A DNA stretch of 64,000 bases, taken from NCBI GenBank assembly GCA_026708325.1, contig JAPOVC010000014.1, positions 186,001 to 250,000 on the forward strand, read 5' to 3'. Position numbers and translations under genes: made by a program. Position 1 is the stretch's first letter, and every line of letters starts with the position of its first letter. Below, one piece after another: positions 53,622 through 62,266 of the stretch. The notes beneath the pieces are model-generated. The model was not told the origin of the DNA. It did not search any database and saw nothing but the letters and a program-made list of their open reading frames with translations. The DNA is from Anaerolineaceae bacterium (GTDB taxonomy: Bacteria > Chloroflexota > Anaerolineae > Aggregatilineales > Phototrophicaceae).

Positions 53622-55491
53622 ACAGCGGAGCGCTGCCGCGAACGCGCACGTCTCCCTCGCGCCGGGTGATCCGCGCCTCGTCAAGCGATTCCAGAAGCGC
53701 GATGGCATACCTGCGTGAAGTGTGGAAACGGTCCCTCAACTGACTGGCACTGACTGTGCCATCCGCTTCGATGATTTCAAGCGTTGCACTCAGCATTTCC
53801 TCCCAGCTCTCGCGTGAAAAGAAGACTTCCGGCGACACGCGGACGAGCGTCCCGTCTTCAACCAGCGCGACGAGCAACTCCTCGCCCGTCAATGAACTGG
53901 CCTCTGACCAGGAAGGTGGCGTCCAGGCCTGGGCGCGGAGCGTGGCTTTCAACTCCTGTACCCGTTCCTGCTGCTCGGCCGAGAAACGCACCTTGTGGCC
54001 GCGCAGGCTCACGATGTCTGCGTGCGCGACAACTTCCTCGTCGCTGTCGAGCAGGAACCCGAGCAACCCCGCTTCGATTTCAAGCGTGCTGCGCAGGTCT
54101 TCCCGCTGCATGCCGCGTCGCAAGGGAAACTTTCGATGCCGGGCCGTCAATTCCTCGCGCAGTTCACGCATGAGAATGTCCCGGTCTTCCGTGGCCAGCA
54201 AGCGACCTTCGGGCAGGGCTGTTACCATTTCCGCCCGCAAGGCACGCTCCAGCGCAAGGTCGAAATCGAATTGCGCCAGACCGCTCAAATGCATCAAATC
54301 GTCGCGGGAACGGGGACGGCGACCCCGCGCGGCCAGTGTCACCCGTTCCTCCGGGCTCCCTTCGGACAGAATGCGCAGGCGCTGCAGGACCCGAGGCTGG
54401 TTGCGTCGCCATTGCCGGCCGGGATGGGGATCGAGAACGACACCACCTCCGATCGTTTCCGCCGGGGAAGGCCAGCGCAATATGAAGCGGTCACCCATGT
54501 TAAGTGGCAATTCGCTGGCCAGGCGCAGTTGCAGCCAGCCCGAATCACCGGGCATCAATTCGTCGCTTTCCAGCATCCGGACCTGGGCGACTGATTCGCA
54601 GGTGCCGGAAAAGAACTTGACTTCTGCATTGTGGGCAAGTGGACGTGTTGCAGAGCTAAGGTAGCGAAAGCGCAGGTCCGCCAACGTTGTAGGTCTGATT
54701 TGCCCCGGTCCCGCCAAGACATGTCCACGGGCGACATCCGCTGTCGTCAGGCCGCTAATGTTCACAGCCACCCGCGAACCGGGCCCGGCCTCGCTGACTT
54801 TCTGCTGGTAACATTGCAGGCCGCGAATCCGCCCGCGCAAGTCGCCAGGTTGCAACTCGACCTCATCGCCGACGCGCAGGGACCCTCCGTTTAGCGTGCC
54901 GGTGACGACCGTGCCGAATCCGCTCATGGTGAAAACGCGGTCAACAGGCAATCTGGGCTGGCTGAAATCCTCTCGGGACGGACCATCGCCGGGGAGCGCT
55001 GCCAGCTGAGTCAGCAGCGCTTCCATACCGGCGCCGGTAGTCGCCGACACAGGCAGGATGGGGGCATCCGCCAGACTGGTGTCGGAGAGCAATTCCTGGA
55101 CGTCGTCTTCCACCAGTTCCAGCCACTCCGGATCGTCAACCAGATCGACCCGTGAAAGCGCGACCAGACCGACATCGATGCCCAACAGGTCCAGAATCGC
55201 CAGGTGTTCACGAGTTTGGGGCATCACGCCTTCATCGGCGGCAATAACCAGCAGGACGGCATCGATACCTCCGACCCCGGCCAACATGTTCTCGATGAAG
55301 TCGCGATGACCGGGGACGTCGATGATCCCCAGTTGCTCGCCATCAGGGAGCGCAAGCCAGGCAAAACCCAAATCGATGGTGAGGGCGCGGGCCTTTTCCT
55401 CCGCCAGGCGGTCCGTGTCTATCCCTGTCAGACTTTTGACCAGTGTGGTCTTGCCGTGATCAACGTGGCCTGCGGTGCCAATGACGCGCAT
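53569..55491 (-). CDS. selB: Selenocysteine-specific translation elongation factor
   Basis: A 640-residue translational GTPase. G1 is [13 protein letters not shown], the switch region [21 protein letters not shown] is of SelB type, G3 is DVPGHRDF, and G4 is degenerate (LSRVDL). Domains 2 and 3 follow ([15 protein letters not shown]), and the C-terminal part from about residue 380 holds winged-helix repeats that bind the SECIS hairpin ([37 protein letters not shown]). It delivers Sec-tRNA to UGA codons. Its presence implies that the organism makes selenoproteins; selA, selC and selD are not in the window. The start lies two bases after the upstream stop. Confidence 0.94.
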   Translation of the reverse strand: MRVIGTAGHVDHGKTTLVKSLTGIDTDRLAEEKARALTIDLGFAWLALPDGEQLGIIDVPGHRDFIENMLAGVGGIDAVLLVIAADEGVMPQTREHLAILDLLGIDVGLVALSRVDLVDDPEWLELVEDDVQELLSDTSLADAPILPVSATTGAGMEALLTQLAALPGDGPSREDFSQPRLPVDRVFTMSGFGTVVTGTLNGGSLRVGDEVELQPGDLRGRIRGLQCYQQKVSEAGPGSRVAVNISGLTTADVARGHVLAGPGQIRPTTLADLRFRYLSSATRPLAHNAEVKFFSGTCESVAQVRMLESDELMPGDSGWLQLRLASELPLNMGDRFILRWPSPAETIGGGVVLDPHPGRQWRRNQPRVLQRLRILSEGSPEERVTLAARGRRPRSRDDLMHLSGLAQFDFDLALERALRAEMVTALPEGRLLATEDRDILMRELREELTARHRKFPLRRGMQREDLRSTLEIEAGLLGFLLDSDEEVVAHADIVSLRGHKVRFSAEQQERVQELKATLRAQAWTPPSWSEASSLTGEELLVALVEDGTLVRVSPEVFFSRESWEEMLSATLEIIEADGTVSASQLRDRFHTSRRYAIALLESLDEARITRREGDVRVRGSAPLSTLLGEDRPETAEQHRS

Positions 55492-55493
55492 CG

Positions 55494-56729
55494 TCAACTG
55501 TTGCGACGATCCATGCCATTACCGCCAGGTATTTCATCATCCGCGGCGGACATCAGCCCGCTGTCATGCTCACGGTCGTATTCCTGCAAGAGGGAGAGAT
55601 CGTGTTCGTGGTGGCGCCGCACACGTTCGCGTTCCAGCATCCAGATTCGTTCCAGCGCGTCTTCAATCGGTGGAAAGCGTTCGCGCAGGTTTTCGATGGC
55701 CTTGACGAAGCGCTCGAATTCGCGGTCGTGGCTGCGCCACACCTCATCGTTGGCCAGTGTGAACTGCTTGCGCCGACGCTGTTCCTCATCGCTCAGCCGT
55801 TCCCAGTCCTGGCGCAACCGTTCTTCCGCGATGCGTTGCACTTCGATCAATTCATTGAAGCGCAGTTCCAGACGTTCCTGGTTGCGTTCAAAGCGGTCTA
55901 CCAGCGATTTCATTTCCCGAAAGACTTCTGCCCAGGTCTCAAAACGCCGGGAAAAGTGTTCCATGTTGATGTCGTATTCGGAGAAACGTGCGCTGTAGGC
56001 TTCGATAAGCTGTTCCAGCTGGCGCGAATGCATACCCTGGGAATCAATGAAGGACTGGATGGCATCGCGTCGTTCAAGTTCGCTGGAAGCCAGTTCCCGT
56101 AACTGGCCTTCCGTACGCAACACGAGATCTTCAACCAGGGCCAGTTTGTTGCGGCCGGCATCGATCTGCCTTTGCATTTCCGGAAGTTCCGCCGCCGTGG
56201 CACTGTGGCTGCGACTGTCTTGCCGCCGTTGCTCCTCAAGCATGGACAGGCGCCGCTCCGGTTCCTCCAGCTGACGATAGAGATCGTCAATGCGTTGCCC
56301 GAGTTCATACATGGCCCCGGTGACCCGGTCACTTTCCGTCTGGAAAGCGGGCAGGTTGCCCTGACTGCGCTCCATCTCCATGATCTTGTTTTCCAGTTCA
56401 CGGACAGGTCGGTCCAGTTGCTCGCGCAGCAGGTCAGACCGGCGAACGGCCTCTTCCTCGGCATCGCGTCGGCGCGCTTCACCGGCTTCCAGGCGCTGCA
56501 GCATTTCCGCGCGCAAACTTTCGACAACCTCCCGCTCCCGACTGGCGCCGGGTTGCACATTGCGTAGCGTGGAGTGTTCACTTTCGATCCCGATCAGGCG
56601 CGTTTGCAGGACTTCAAGCATTTCCTGCTGTATTGCCAAACGCTCTTCCATTCGGGCTATGCTGGCCTTGTCGCGGCGACGCTCCTCGTCCAGCCATTCG
56701 ATCATGCGGACTGTCTGGTTAATATCCAT
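55494..56729 (-). CDS. Long coiled-coil protein of unknown function
   Basis: A 411-residue, very hydrophilic protein consisting almost wholly of charged helices with heptad-like spacing (MDINQTVRMIEWLDEERRR at the start, repeated RxxEE/RxLE patterns, EERLRQDWERLSDEEQRRRK near residue 320). There are no cysteine pairs, membrane helices or catalytic motifs. It could be a structural or cytoskeleton-like filament or scaffold. The ATG at 56729 follows GAGGCC and a predicted promoter; the frame runs on upstream without this composition. The selB ATG begins two bases after its stop, so the two are transcribed together. Confidence 0.75.
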   Translation of the reverse strand: MDINQTVRMIEWLDEERRRDKASIARMEERLAIQQEMLEVLQTRLIGIESEHSTLRNVQPGASREREVVESLRAEMLQRLEAGEARRRDAEEEAVRRSDLLREQLDRPVRELENKIMEMERSQGNLPAFQTESDRVTGAMYELGQRIDDLYRQLEEPERRLSMLEEQRRQDSRSHSATAAELPEMQRQIDAGRNKLALVEDLVLRTEGQLRELASSELERRDAIQSFIDSQGMHSRQLEQLIEAYSARFSEYDINMEHFSRRFETWAEVFREMKSLVDRFERNQERLELRFNELIEVQRIAEERLRQDWERLSDEEQRRRKQFTLANDEVWRSHDREFERFVKAIENLRERFPPIEDALERIWMLERERVRRHHEHDLSLLQEYDREHDSGLMSAADDEIPGGNGMDRRNS

Positions 56730-56777
56730 GGCAAGGCCTCGCGGGCCGACACCCTTTGCGTCCGACCCTGGCAGCGG

Positions 56778-56783
56778 AGTATA
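56778..56783 (-). promoter_or_regulatory. Extended -10 promoter element before the coiled-coil/selB operon
   Basis: Minus strand TGCTATACT includes a TG extension one base before TATACT (56778-56783), 48 bases upstream of the ATG at 56729. No clear -35 box is seen, as expected for an extended -10 promoter. Confidence 0.4.
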
Positions 56784-56862
56784 GCACATTGCGGCGGCTT
56801 TGGCTGGCGCCAGGTTGCCGCAGGTCGGGCTACAATTGGGCGTGGGTTTGCGGAGCGGGAGC

Positions 56863-58008
56863 ATGATCCGCGATCGTCTGGAACTTGAGCAGGTTGAAAG
56901 GGCGACTGTCGGCCCCTGGGCGCTGCTGAGTGCCAACAGCCGGGGCAGGGCGCACCAGGAAGCCGAAGCGGCCCGTCGCACGGCCTTTCAGCGCGACAGG
57001 GACCGCATCATTCATGCAGCCGCCTTTCGCCGCCTCCAGTACAAGACCCAGGTTTTCCTCAATGATGCCGGCGATTACTATCGGACGCGTCTGACCCACT
57101 CGCTGGAAACGGCGCAAATCGGCAGGGCGCTGGCCCGCGCGCTCCGTGCCAACGAGGACCTGGTCGAGGCGATTTGCCTGGCGCATGATCTGGGACATCC
57201 GCCCTTCGGTCACGTTGGAGAATCCATTCTCAATCGCCTGGCAGCCGGGGTGGGCGGCTTCGATCACAATTTGCAGGCCTGGCGCATCGTCACACAACTG
57301 GAGAGTCGCTTCCGGGGATGGCCTGGCCTTAATCTCACCTGGGAGACCCTCGAAGGCATGATGCGTCACGAGACCGAAAGCAATCTGGCGGCGCAAACTG
57401 GCTTCGACCCCGGGCTTCGCGGCAGTCTGGAGGCGCAAATCGCCAACATCAGTGATTCCCTCGCTTACCAGGCGCATGATCTGGACGATGGTCTTCAGTC
57501 CGGCCTGTTACATTGGGTCGATTTGGAAACGCTTGAAATCTGGCGCTTGTGGGACCAGGGGGGCGAAGGGCCGCAGACTGCCGGCGAAGACGATGGCATT
57601 TCCCGGCACCTGTTCATTCGGGAATTGATCGGACTGCAGGTCGAAGACGTATTGTCGGAATCAGCAGTCCGGCTGGAAGCGCTATCCCCTAACTCATCCA
57701 TGGATTTGCAGTCGCACAGCGACGACGTAGTCGCTCACAGTGAAGATCTGCTGGCCCTGAAAGGCGAACTTTCGGACTTCCTCTACGAGCGCATGTATCT
57801 TCACGAGAAACTGCAGCCAGCGGCGAGGCTCGCCAGAGAAAGTATTGAAACGATATTCGCTGCCTGTCTGGCCAGACCGGATGCCATGCCTCTTTCGTGG
57901 CGCAAGCGTCTGACGGATGGCGAGCCCGTTCGGGCAGTGGTAGATTTCCTGGCATCGCTGACGGACCGCAGCGCCCTGAAGCTGGCTGACCAGTTATCAG
58001 GGGCCTGA
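56863..58008 (+). CDS. Deoxyguanosinetriphosphate triphosphohydrolase-like HD protein
   Basis: A 381-residue HD-superfamily protein. It has the family entry RTAFQRDRDRIIHAAAFRRLQYKTQVF, the His of RTRLTHSLETAQ and the HD pair in LAHDLGHPPFGHVGE, followed by NISDSLAYQAHDLDDGL with a further metal Asp. It removes triphosphate from dGTP or other dNTPs, lowering the dNTP pool. Length is typical for the bacterial dGTPase-like group. GGGAGC precedes the ATG at 56863; upstream frame to 56800 is unsupported. Confidence 0.9.
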   Translation: MIRDRLELEQVERATVGPWALLSANSRGRAHQEAEAARRTAFQRDRDRIIHAAAFRRLQYKTQVFLNDAGDYYRTRLTHSLETAQIGRALARALRANEDLVEAICLAHDLGHPPFGHVGESILNRLAAGVGGFDHNLQAWRIVTQLESRFRGWPGLNLTWETLEGMMRHETESNLAAQTGFDPGLRGSLEAQIANISDSLAYQAHDLDDGLQSGLLHWVDLETLEIWRLWDQGGEGPQTAGEDDGISRHLFIRELIGLQVEDVLSESAVRLEALSPNSSMDLQSHSDDVVAHSEDLLALKGELSDFLYERMYLHEKLQPAARLARESIETIFAACLARPDAMPLSWRKRLTDGEPVRAVVDFLASLTDRSALKLADQLSGA

Positions 58009-58038
58009 CGAGGCAGTTGACCAGTTCCGGGCGTGGAT

Positions 58039-59172
58039 ATGGCACCCGCCGACAACATTCTTAACCAGCGCTATCGTCTTCTCGGACAACTGGGCTCCGG
58101 TGGCATGGCCGTGATTTACAAGGCGCTGGACCAGCGCCTGGCACGGGTAGTGGCCGTCAAGGTCCTGCGGCCCAGCCTGACCAGCGATCCCGGATTTGTA
58201 AAACGCTTTCGCAACGAGGCCCGGTCGGTTGCCCGTCTGGCGCACCCCAACATCGTTACCGTGCATGACGTGGGCAGCGACCGAAACACGCATTTCATGG
58301 TCATGGAATTCATCGAGGGCCAGGACCTGAAAAAGATCATACGCAGCAAGCGTAACCTGCCGGTTGATGAGGCCATTGAGCTTGCCATTCAAATCTGCGC
58401 CGGCATTGGTTTCGCGCACCGTTCCGGCTTCGTGCATGCGGACGTGAAGTCCCAGAACATCCTCTTGAATTCGGACAACAAGGTGAAAGTGGCGGATTTC
58501 GGCATCGCGCAGGCGTTGAGCGATACCTTGCCGGCGCGGCAACAACAGATCGTGTGGGGCAGCCCTCACTACTATTCTCCGGAACAGGCCAGGGGGTTGC
58601 GGCCCACGCCGGCGGCGGATGTCTACTCCATCGGGGTGGTGTTGTTCGAGATGTTGACAGGGGAGTTGCCCTACGCCGGCGACAACCCGCAGGAGTTGGC
58701 GCAGGCCCATGTCAACAAACGCGTGCCGCACGTCATCGACGTCAACGCCGCCGTGCCGGAGAACATTTCCAAAATCGTTCATCGTGTCATGCAAAAGGAC
58801 CCTGCGGCGCGTTTTCGAACTGCAGACCAGCTGGGCAAGGTGCTTGGCAGTTTGCGGGACCACAGTCGCGCCTACACGTCCAGGGCGCCAGTTCCCCAAC
58901 CCGGTCAGGGACGCATACCTGCGCCATCGTCGGCTGGCGGGCAGGGTCCGCCGCAGGCCGGTGTCAAAGCTGGTCCGATGATTTCCGGACAGCGACCCTC
59001 TCATTTGGACGGGCAAGTCGTGTCAGACTCGCCGGAGCCGGCCCGGCAGGAGAGGCCTGGCATTACGGGCGATCTGGATCTTGTGACGATTCTGCTGGCT
59101 TTCGTCGCCCTGATTGCCGTGGCCGGCCTGGTTCCCTTGTTAATTGTCGTCCTGCAAGCCTGGAACGTTTAG
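58039..59172 (+). CDS. Membrane-anchored Ser/Thr protein kinase with variant HRD motif
   Basis: A 377-residue Hanks-type kinase. The Gly loop is GQLGSGGMAVIYKA, the Lys is in VAVKVL, the alpha-C Glu is in NEARSVARL, the catalytic loop is VHADVKSQNIL and the metal motif is ADFGIA. HRD has become HAD, so it is a non-RD kinase in which activation-loop control may differ. A Pro/Gly-rich linker (about 270-335) leads to one membrane helix near the C-terminus (LVTILLAFVALIAVAGLVPLL). No extracellular sensor such as PASTA follows. The ATG at 58039 is used; a GTG two codons earlier is possible. The tail overlaps the convergent GT39 gene by four bases. Confidence 0.9.
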   Translation: MAPADNILNQRYRLLGQLGSGGMAVIYKALDQRLARVVAVKVLRPSLTSDPGFVKRFRNEARSVARLAHPNIVTVHDVGSDRNTHFMVMEFIEGQDLKKIIRSKRNLPVDEAIELAIQICAGIGFAHRSGFVHADVKSQNILLNSDNKVKVADFGIAQALSDTLPARQQQIVWGSPHYYSPEQARGLRPTPAADVYSIGVVLFEMLTGELPYAGDNPQELAQAHVNKRVPHVIDVNAAVPENISKIVHRVMQKDPAARFRTADQLGKVLGSLRDHSRAYTSRAPVPQPGQGRIPAPSSAGGQGPPQAGVKAGPMISGQRPSHLDGQVVSDSPEPARQERPGITGDLDLVTILLAFVALIAVAGLVPLLIVVLQAWNV

Positions 59173-61046
59173 CTGGTACTACGCTCAGGTCCCGGCAGGG
59201 TGACCTGGGCGACCAGGACGCTGTCGCTACCCTGGTCCGTTGCCAGTCTTTCGCCACTTTCCGGGTCATACAGGCCGACGTAGAGGCCGTATTGACCTGG
59301 CGGGACCCCCGCAAGCGGCAAATGGTAGGCGTCGCGCAGCAGGGACCCTCTTTCCCACAGACTGGTGTCCACGCGACCGTCCTGAATGTACTGGTCGTCC
59401 TGACTCCACAACGGCGAACCATTTTTCGGCCCGCGCGCGTCGTAGAGATGCACAAAGGCCTTCAGAGAAGTATCCGATCGTCCGACTGCCCGCCAAACCA
59501 GCTGGACGACAAGATCAGCGGGCGTGCGACCGGTTTTGACGCCCGCAATCGCGGCAACCTGAGCAAAACTTGCCAGGTCCTCTGCAGCGAGTTCCTCCGC
59601 GCGAACTTCCCAGGAGCGGAACTGGCGTACGGGCAGTAGGCCGATCTGCGTCCTCCGCAGGAGTTGCATATTGGCGTCCAGCCAGTCCAGGGCCACATGT
59701 CGATTGGGCCAGCCGGGAGGCGGACTGGCGACGAGCCAAAGGCTGTCATGGGTCAACTGTACGGAGCGCAGCGCCTCAAGAATCTCGGCCTCATCCTGGA
59801 CCGGATTGGCCGGCAAACGCAGGGAATCGGTTCTGTCGGCGTGGTAAAGCGTGAAGGCTTCATCGGCGGCTGTCTGGATGACGATGTCGCCAGGAGCAGT
59901 TTCCTGGCGCAGGTACTGCGCGAGGCCGCGCCAGTCCGGTGATTTGGCGAATTCCGGGTTGAACCAGGCGTTGTTGAGGCTGAGCAGCATCAGAGCGAGC
60001 CATGAGGCAAAAATTGCCGCGGCCAGAAAGCGGGTCCACAGGGCACGTCGCCACAGCGCCAAACCAAGGCTGACCAGCAGCAGCAGGCAGGCAGGCGCGC
60101 TGGCGAGCACATAACGCGGTGCAAATACATTGAGGCGCGTTGCTGCAAGGCCCAGCAGCAGCGGAGGCAGGAAAGCAGAAAGACCGACCCAGAGCGTGTA
60201 GCGGTTACCGCGCCGCGACATAAACCACAGCCCGGCCAACAGGGCGCAGATGACAAGCAGGGAGCTGCGCGCGGTGATTTCCGAAGGCAAATTGCGTCCA
60301 AACTGCAGGGCAGGCAGGAGCCAGGTGAACAGTTGCAAAGGCTCCGTGGCCCCGGCCGTGCCTCCATAGCCGCTGCCGAGCAGCAGGCGTTCCTGCAGAT
60401 ACCAGGGTGCCAGGATAAGGACCAACAGGGTTTGCGCCGCGAACCATTTTCGCAGCGGTCGCCCTTCTTGTCTCCTGTTGAACAGGGCATAGAGATTCAG
60501 GGCAAGCAGGAAGAAGAGTTCCAGGTAGTAAAGGTTGGCGGCGGCAGCGGCGGCCAGGACGTACAGCAGCCAGTCTTTCCTGCGGTCTCGCTGCAGGGCA
60601 CAGAGAGCAAGCCAGGCGGCGATTGTGCTGGCCGAGACCCAGATGGCGTAGGGGCGCGCGTCCTGGGCGTGCCAGACAAGGAATGGATGAATCGTCAGGA
60701 GAGCGGCGGCGATCAGGCCGGTACGACGGCCGCCAATACGATGCCCCAGGGCGTAAATGCCCGCAACTCCTGCAAGGCTGATGAACACCGGCAACAGACG
60801 CATGAGCAGCTCGCCCGTGCCGAACAATGTGGCCCAGCCCCAAAACAGGGCGTAAGCCAGCGGCGGTTGCGGGTCCCTGACCGGAATGTCACTTTGCAGC
60901 GTCTCTGCCAGGGGCCGGCTGACCCAGGTGAGCACAGTCAGGGCTTCGTCACCGCGAAATGAGAAGCTGTCCAGTTGAAAGAGGCGCAGGGCAAATCCTG
61001 CAAGCAGGGTGGCGACCAGTAGCGCAAGCGTTTGCGCGCGGGTCAT
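59169..61046 (-). CDS. GT39-type (PMT/ArnT-like) membrane glycosyltransferase
   Basis: A 625-residue membrane protein. Near the N-terminus it has FSFRGDEALT (the acidic DE of the first periplasmic loop in GT-C enzymes), RDPQPPLAYALFWGWATLFG and GELLMRLLPVFISLAGVAGIYALGHRI. About ten membrane helices follow up to residue 370, then a soluble C-terminal region of about 250 residues. Such enzymes use polyprenyl-phosphate sugars to glycosylate proteins or lipids on the outer face of the membrane. The unusual C-terminal domain ends with a beta-rich segment (QYGLYVGLYDPESGERL). It follows the NERD-like gene by two bases. Confidence 0.87.
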   Translation of the reverse strand: MTRAQTLALLVATLLAGFALRLFQLDSFSFRGDEALTVLTWVSRPLAETLQSDIPVRDPQPPLAYALFWGWATLFGTGELLMRLLPVFISLAGVAGIYALGHRIGGRRTGLIAAALLTIHPFLVWHAQDARPYAIWVSASTIAAWLALCALQRDRRKDWLLYVLAAAAAANLYYLELFFLLALNLYALFNRRQEGRPLRKWFAAQTLLVLILAPWYLQERLLLGSGYGGTAGATEPLQLFTWLLPALQFGRNLPSEITARSSLLVICALLAGLWFMSRRGNRYTLWVGLSAFLPPLLLGLAATRLNVFAPRYVLASAPACLLLLVSLGLALWRRALWTRFLAAAIFASWLALMLLSLNNAWFNPEFAKSPDWRGLAQYLRQETAPGDIVIQTAADEAFTLYHADRTDSLRLPANPVQDEAEILEALRSVQLTHDSLWLVASPPPGWPNRHVALDWLDANMQLLRRTQIGLLPVRQFRSWEVRAEELAAEDLASFAQVAAIAGVKTGRTPADLVVQLVWRAVGRSDTSLKAFVHLYDARGPKNGSPLWSQDDQYIQDGRVDTSLWERGSLLRDAYHLPLAGVPPGQYGLYVGLYDPESGERLATDQGSDSVLVAQVTLPGPERSTS

Positions 61047-61048
61047 GA

Positions 61049-61789
61049 CTAACCGGCGAGCGTCGCCGCCTCGAAGTCCTCGATCTGGGCTACGGACATG
61101 GGTTGACGTTCCTGCTCCGGAATCTTGCGCAGAAAGTCTCGAATGTTCGGTTCCCGTTTGCTGTCGGCGAAAAGCACGGGGACCGGAGAATCGTTGACTT
61201 CCAGTCTCGCGGCAGGATCGACGAAAACGATGAGCGGACGCACGTCAATGCCTTCAGGCAGCAGGGCCTGAAGACGGTCGGCATGCGACCGTGCTTCTGC
61301 AGCGGGATGACCTATGCCGTCGCGCCGAAAAAAGCTGGTGAAGCGGCTGAAGGCGCTCTCCTGTGTTTTCCAGCGCTCCCCGTCCACCTGGTAACTTCCG
61401 TTCTGGAAACGGGTTGTGATGGCAAACACGCCCTGGGGGCAGATCAGCAGGTGACGCAGGGGCATGTGCAGATAGTTGTAAAGAACGCTGCGGTTGCTCA
61501 GCCCTTTCAGACCGTCGCGCAGGGCCTCTTCCGGGCGCGGCTGGCGAATCCAGTGGTTCGTCATGCGCACGGAAATCATTGAGGAGATGACGCCAAAGGG
61601 CAACACCAGGGCCGGCAACAGCAGGTACAGTGTGCCTTCCAGAGTGCCAGGTTGTGGCAGTTCTCCTCCCAGCGCCTGGGAATTGACGTAAATGAAGGAG
61701 CCCACGAGTACGGCGATGCTGATGAAGAACAGGTACTGGGCCAGACGGCGGTTGCGCCTCACCAGGCTGTGATTGGTCTCTATACGCAT
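61049..61789 (-). CDS. Two-helix membrane protein with NERD-like nuclease-related domain
   Basis: A 246-residue protein. The N-terminal third holds two membrane helices (about 18-38 and 52-76). The cytoplasmic part has the NERD-like pattern LRDGLKGLSNRSVLYNYLHMP followed by HLLICPQGVFAITTR, then NGSYQVDGERWKT. The family is thought to be nuclease-related; the exact activity is unknown. AGGGGCGGAA precedes the ATG at 61789. It is transcribed toward the GT39-type gene two bases away. Confidence 0.78.
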   Translation of the reverse strand: MRIETNHSLVRRNRRLAQYLFFISIAVLVGSFIYVNSQALGGELPQPGTLEGTLYLLLPALVLPFGVISSMISVRMTNHWIRQPRPEEALRDGLKGLSNRSVLYNYLHMPLRHLLICPQGVFAITTRFQNGSYQVDGERWKTQESAFSRFTSFFRRDGIGHPAAEARSHADRLQALLPEGIDVRPLIVFVDPAARLEVNDSPVPVLFADSKREPNIRDFLRKIPEQERQPMSVAQIEDFEAATLAG

Positions 61790-61909
61790 TTCCGCCCCTT
61801 TGCTGAAGGAGACCGGCACATACCAGGATCCCGTTGCGGTCTGGCCGCCTATTCTGAAAGGCCAGGGGGGGACTGTCAAGCGCCCCTGTAAGTGCCAGGC
61901 AGGCAGGGG

Positions 61910-61915
61910 TATACT
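61910..61915 (+). promoter_or_regulatory. Possible -10 box (TATACT) of the yajC-secD-secF operon
   Basis: TATACT at 61910-61915, 30 bases before the chosen yajC ATG. No clear -35 element is found 16-18 bases upstream (TGTAAG). Confidence 0.35.
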
Positions 61916-61945
61916 GGCGGCGTCCGACTTTCAATGAAGGTTTGC

Positions 61946-62266
61946 ATGCAGGAAGTCCTGATTTTGGCCGTCCTGTTGTTGCTGGGGCTGGGCGCCTGGT
62001 GGTCCATGGTGCTGTTTCCGCGGCAACGGGACTTCCAGAAGCGCCAGCGATTTGTGCGCAGTCTGGCCGAAGGTGACGAGGTCATCACTGCCGGCGGTCT
62101 GGTAGGCCGCATCACAGACCTGCGAGGAGGCGTAGCCTGGGTTGAGTTGGCTGAAGGCACCAGTGTCCGCATAATTGCCTCATCGCTTTTGGCCCCCTTC
62201 GACGCGGAAGAACTGGCGCGCCAGTCCCGACAGCCCTCCGAAAAGGGAACAGGGTCATCCTCATGA
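61946..62266 (+). CDS. yajC: Preprotein translocase accessory subunit YajC
   Basis: A 106-residue single-span membrane protein. The N-terminal helix VLILAVLLLLGLGAWWSMVLFPRQR is followed by the cytoplasmic domain with LAEGDEVITAGGLVGRITDL, the YajC signature, and VRIIASSL. It associates with SecDF during protein export. GAAGG five bases before the ATG at 61946 decides the start; the frame extends upstream through the predicted -10 box. Stop and secD start overlap by four bases. Confidence 0.9.
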   Translation: MQEVLILAVLLLLGLGAWWSMVLFPRQRDFQKRQRFVRSLAEGDEVITAGGLVGRITDLRGGVAWVELAEGTSVRIIASSLLAPFDAEELARQSRQPSEKGTGSSS

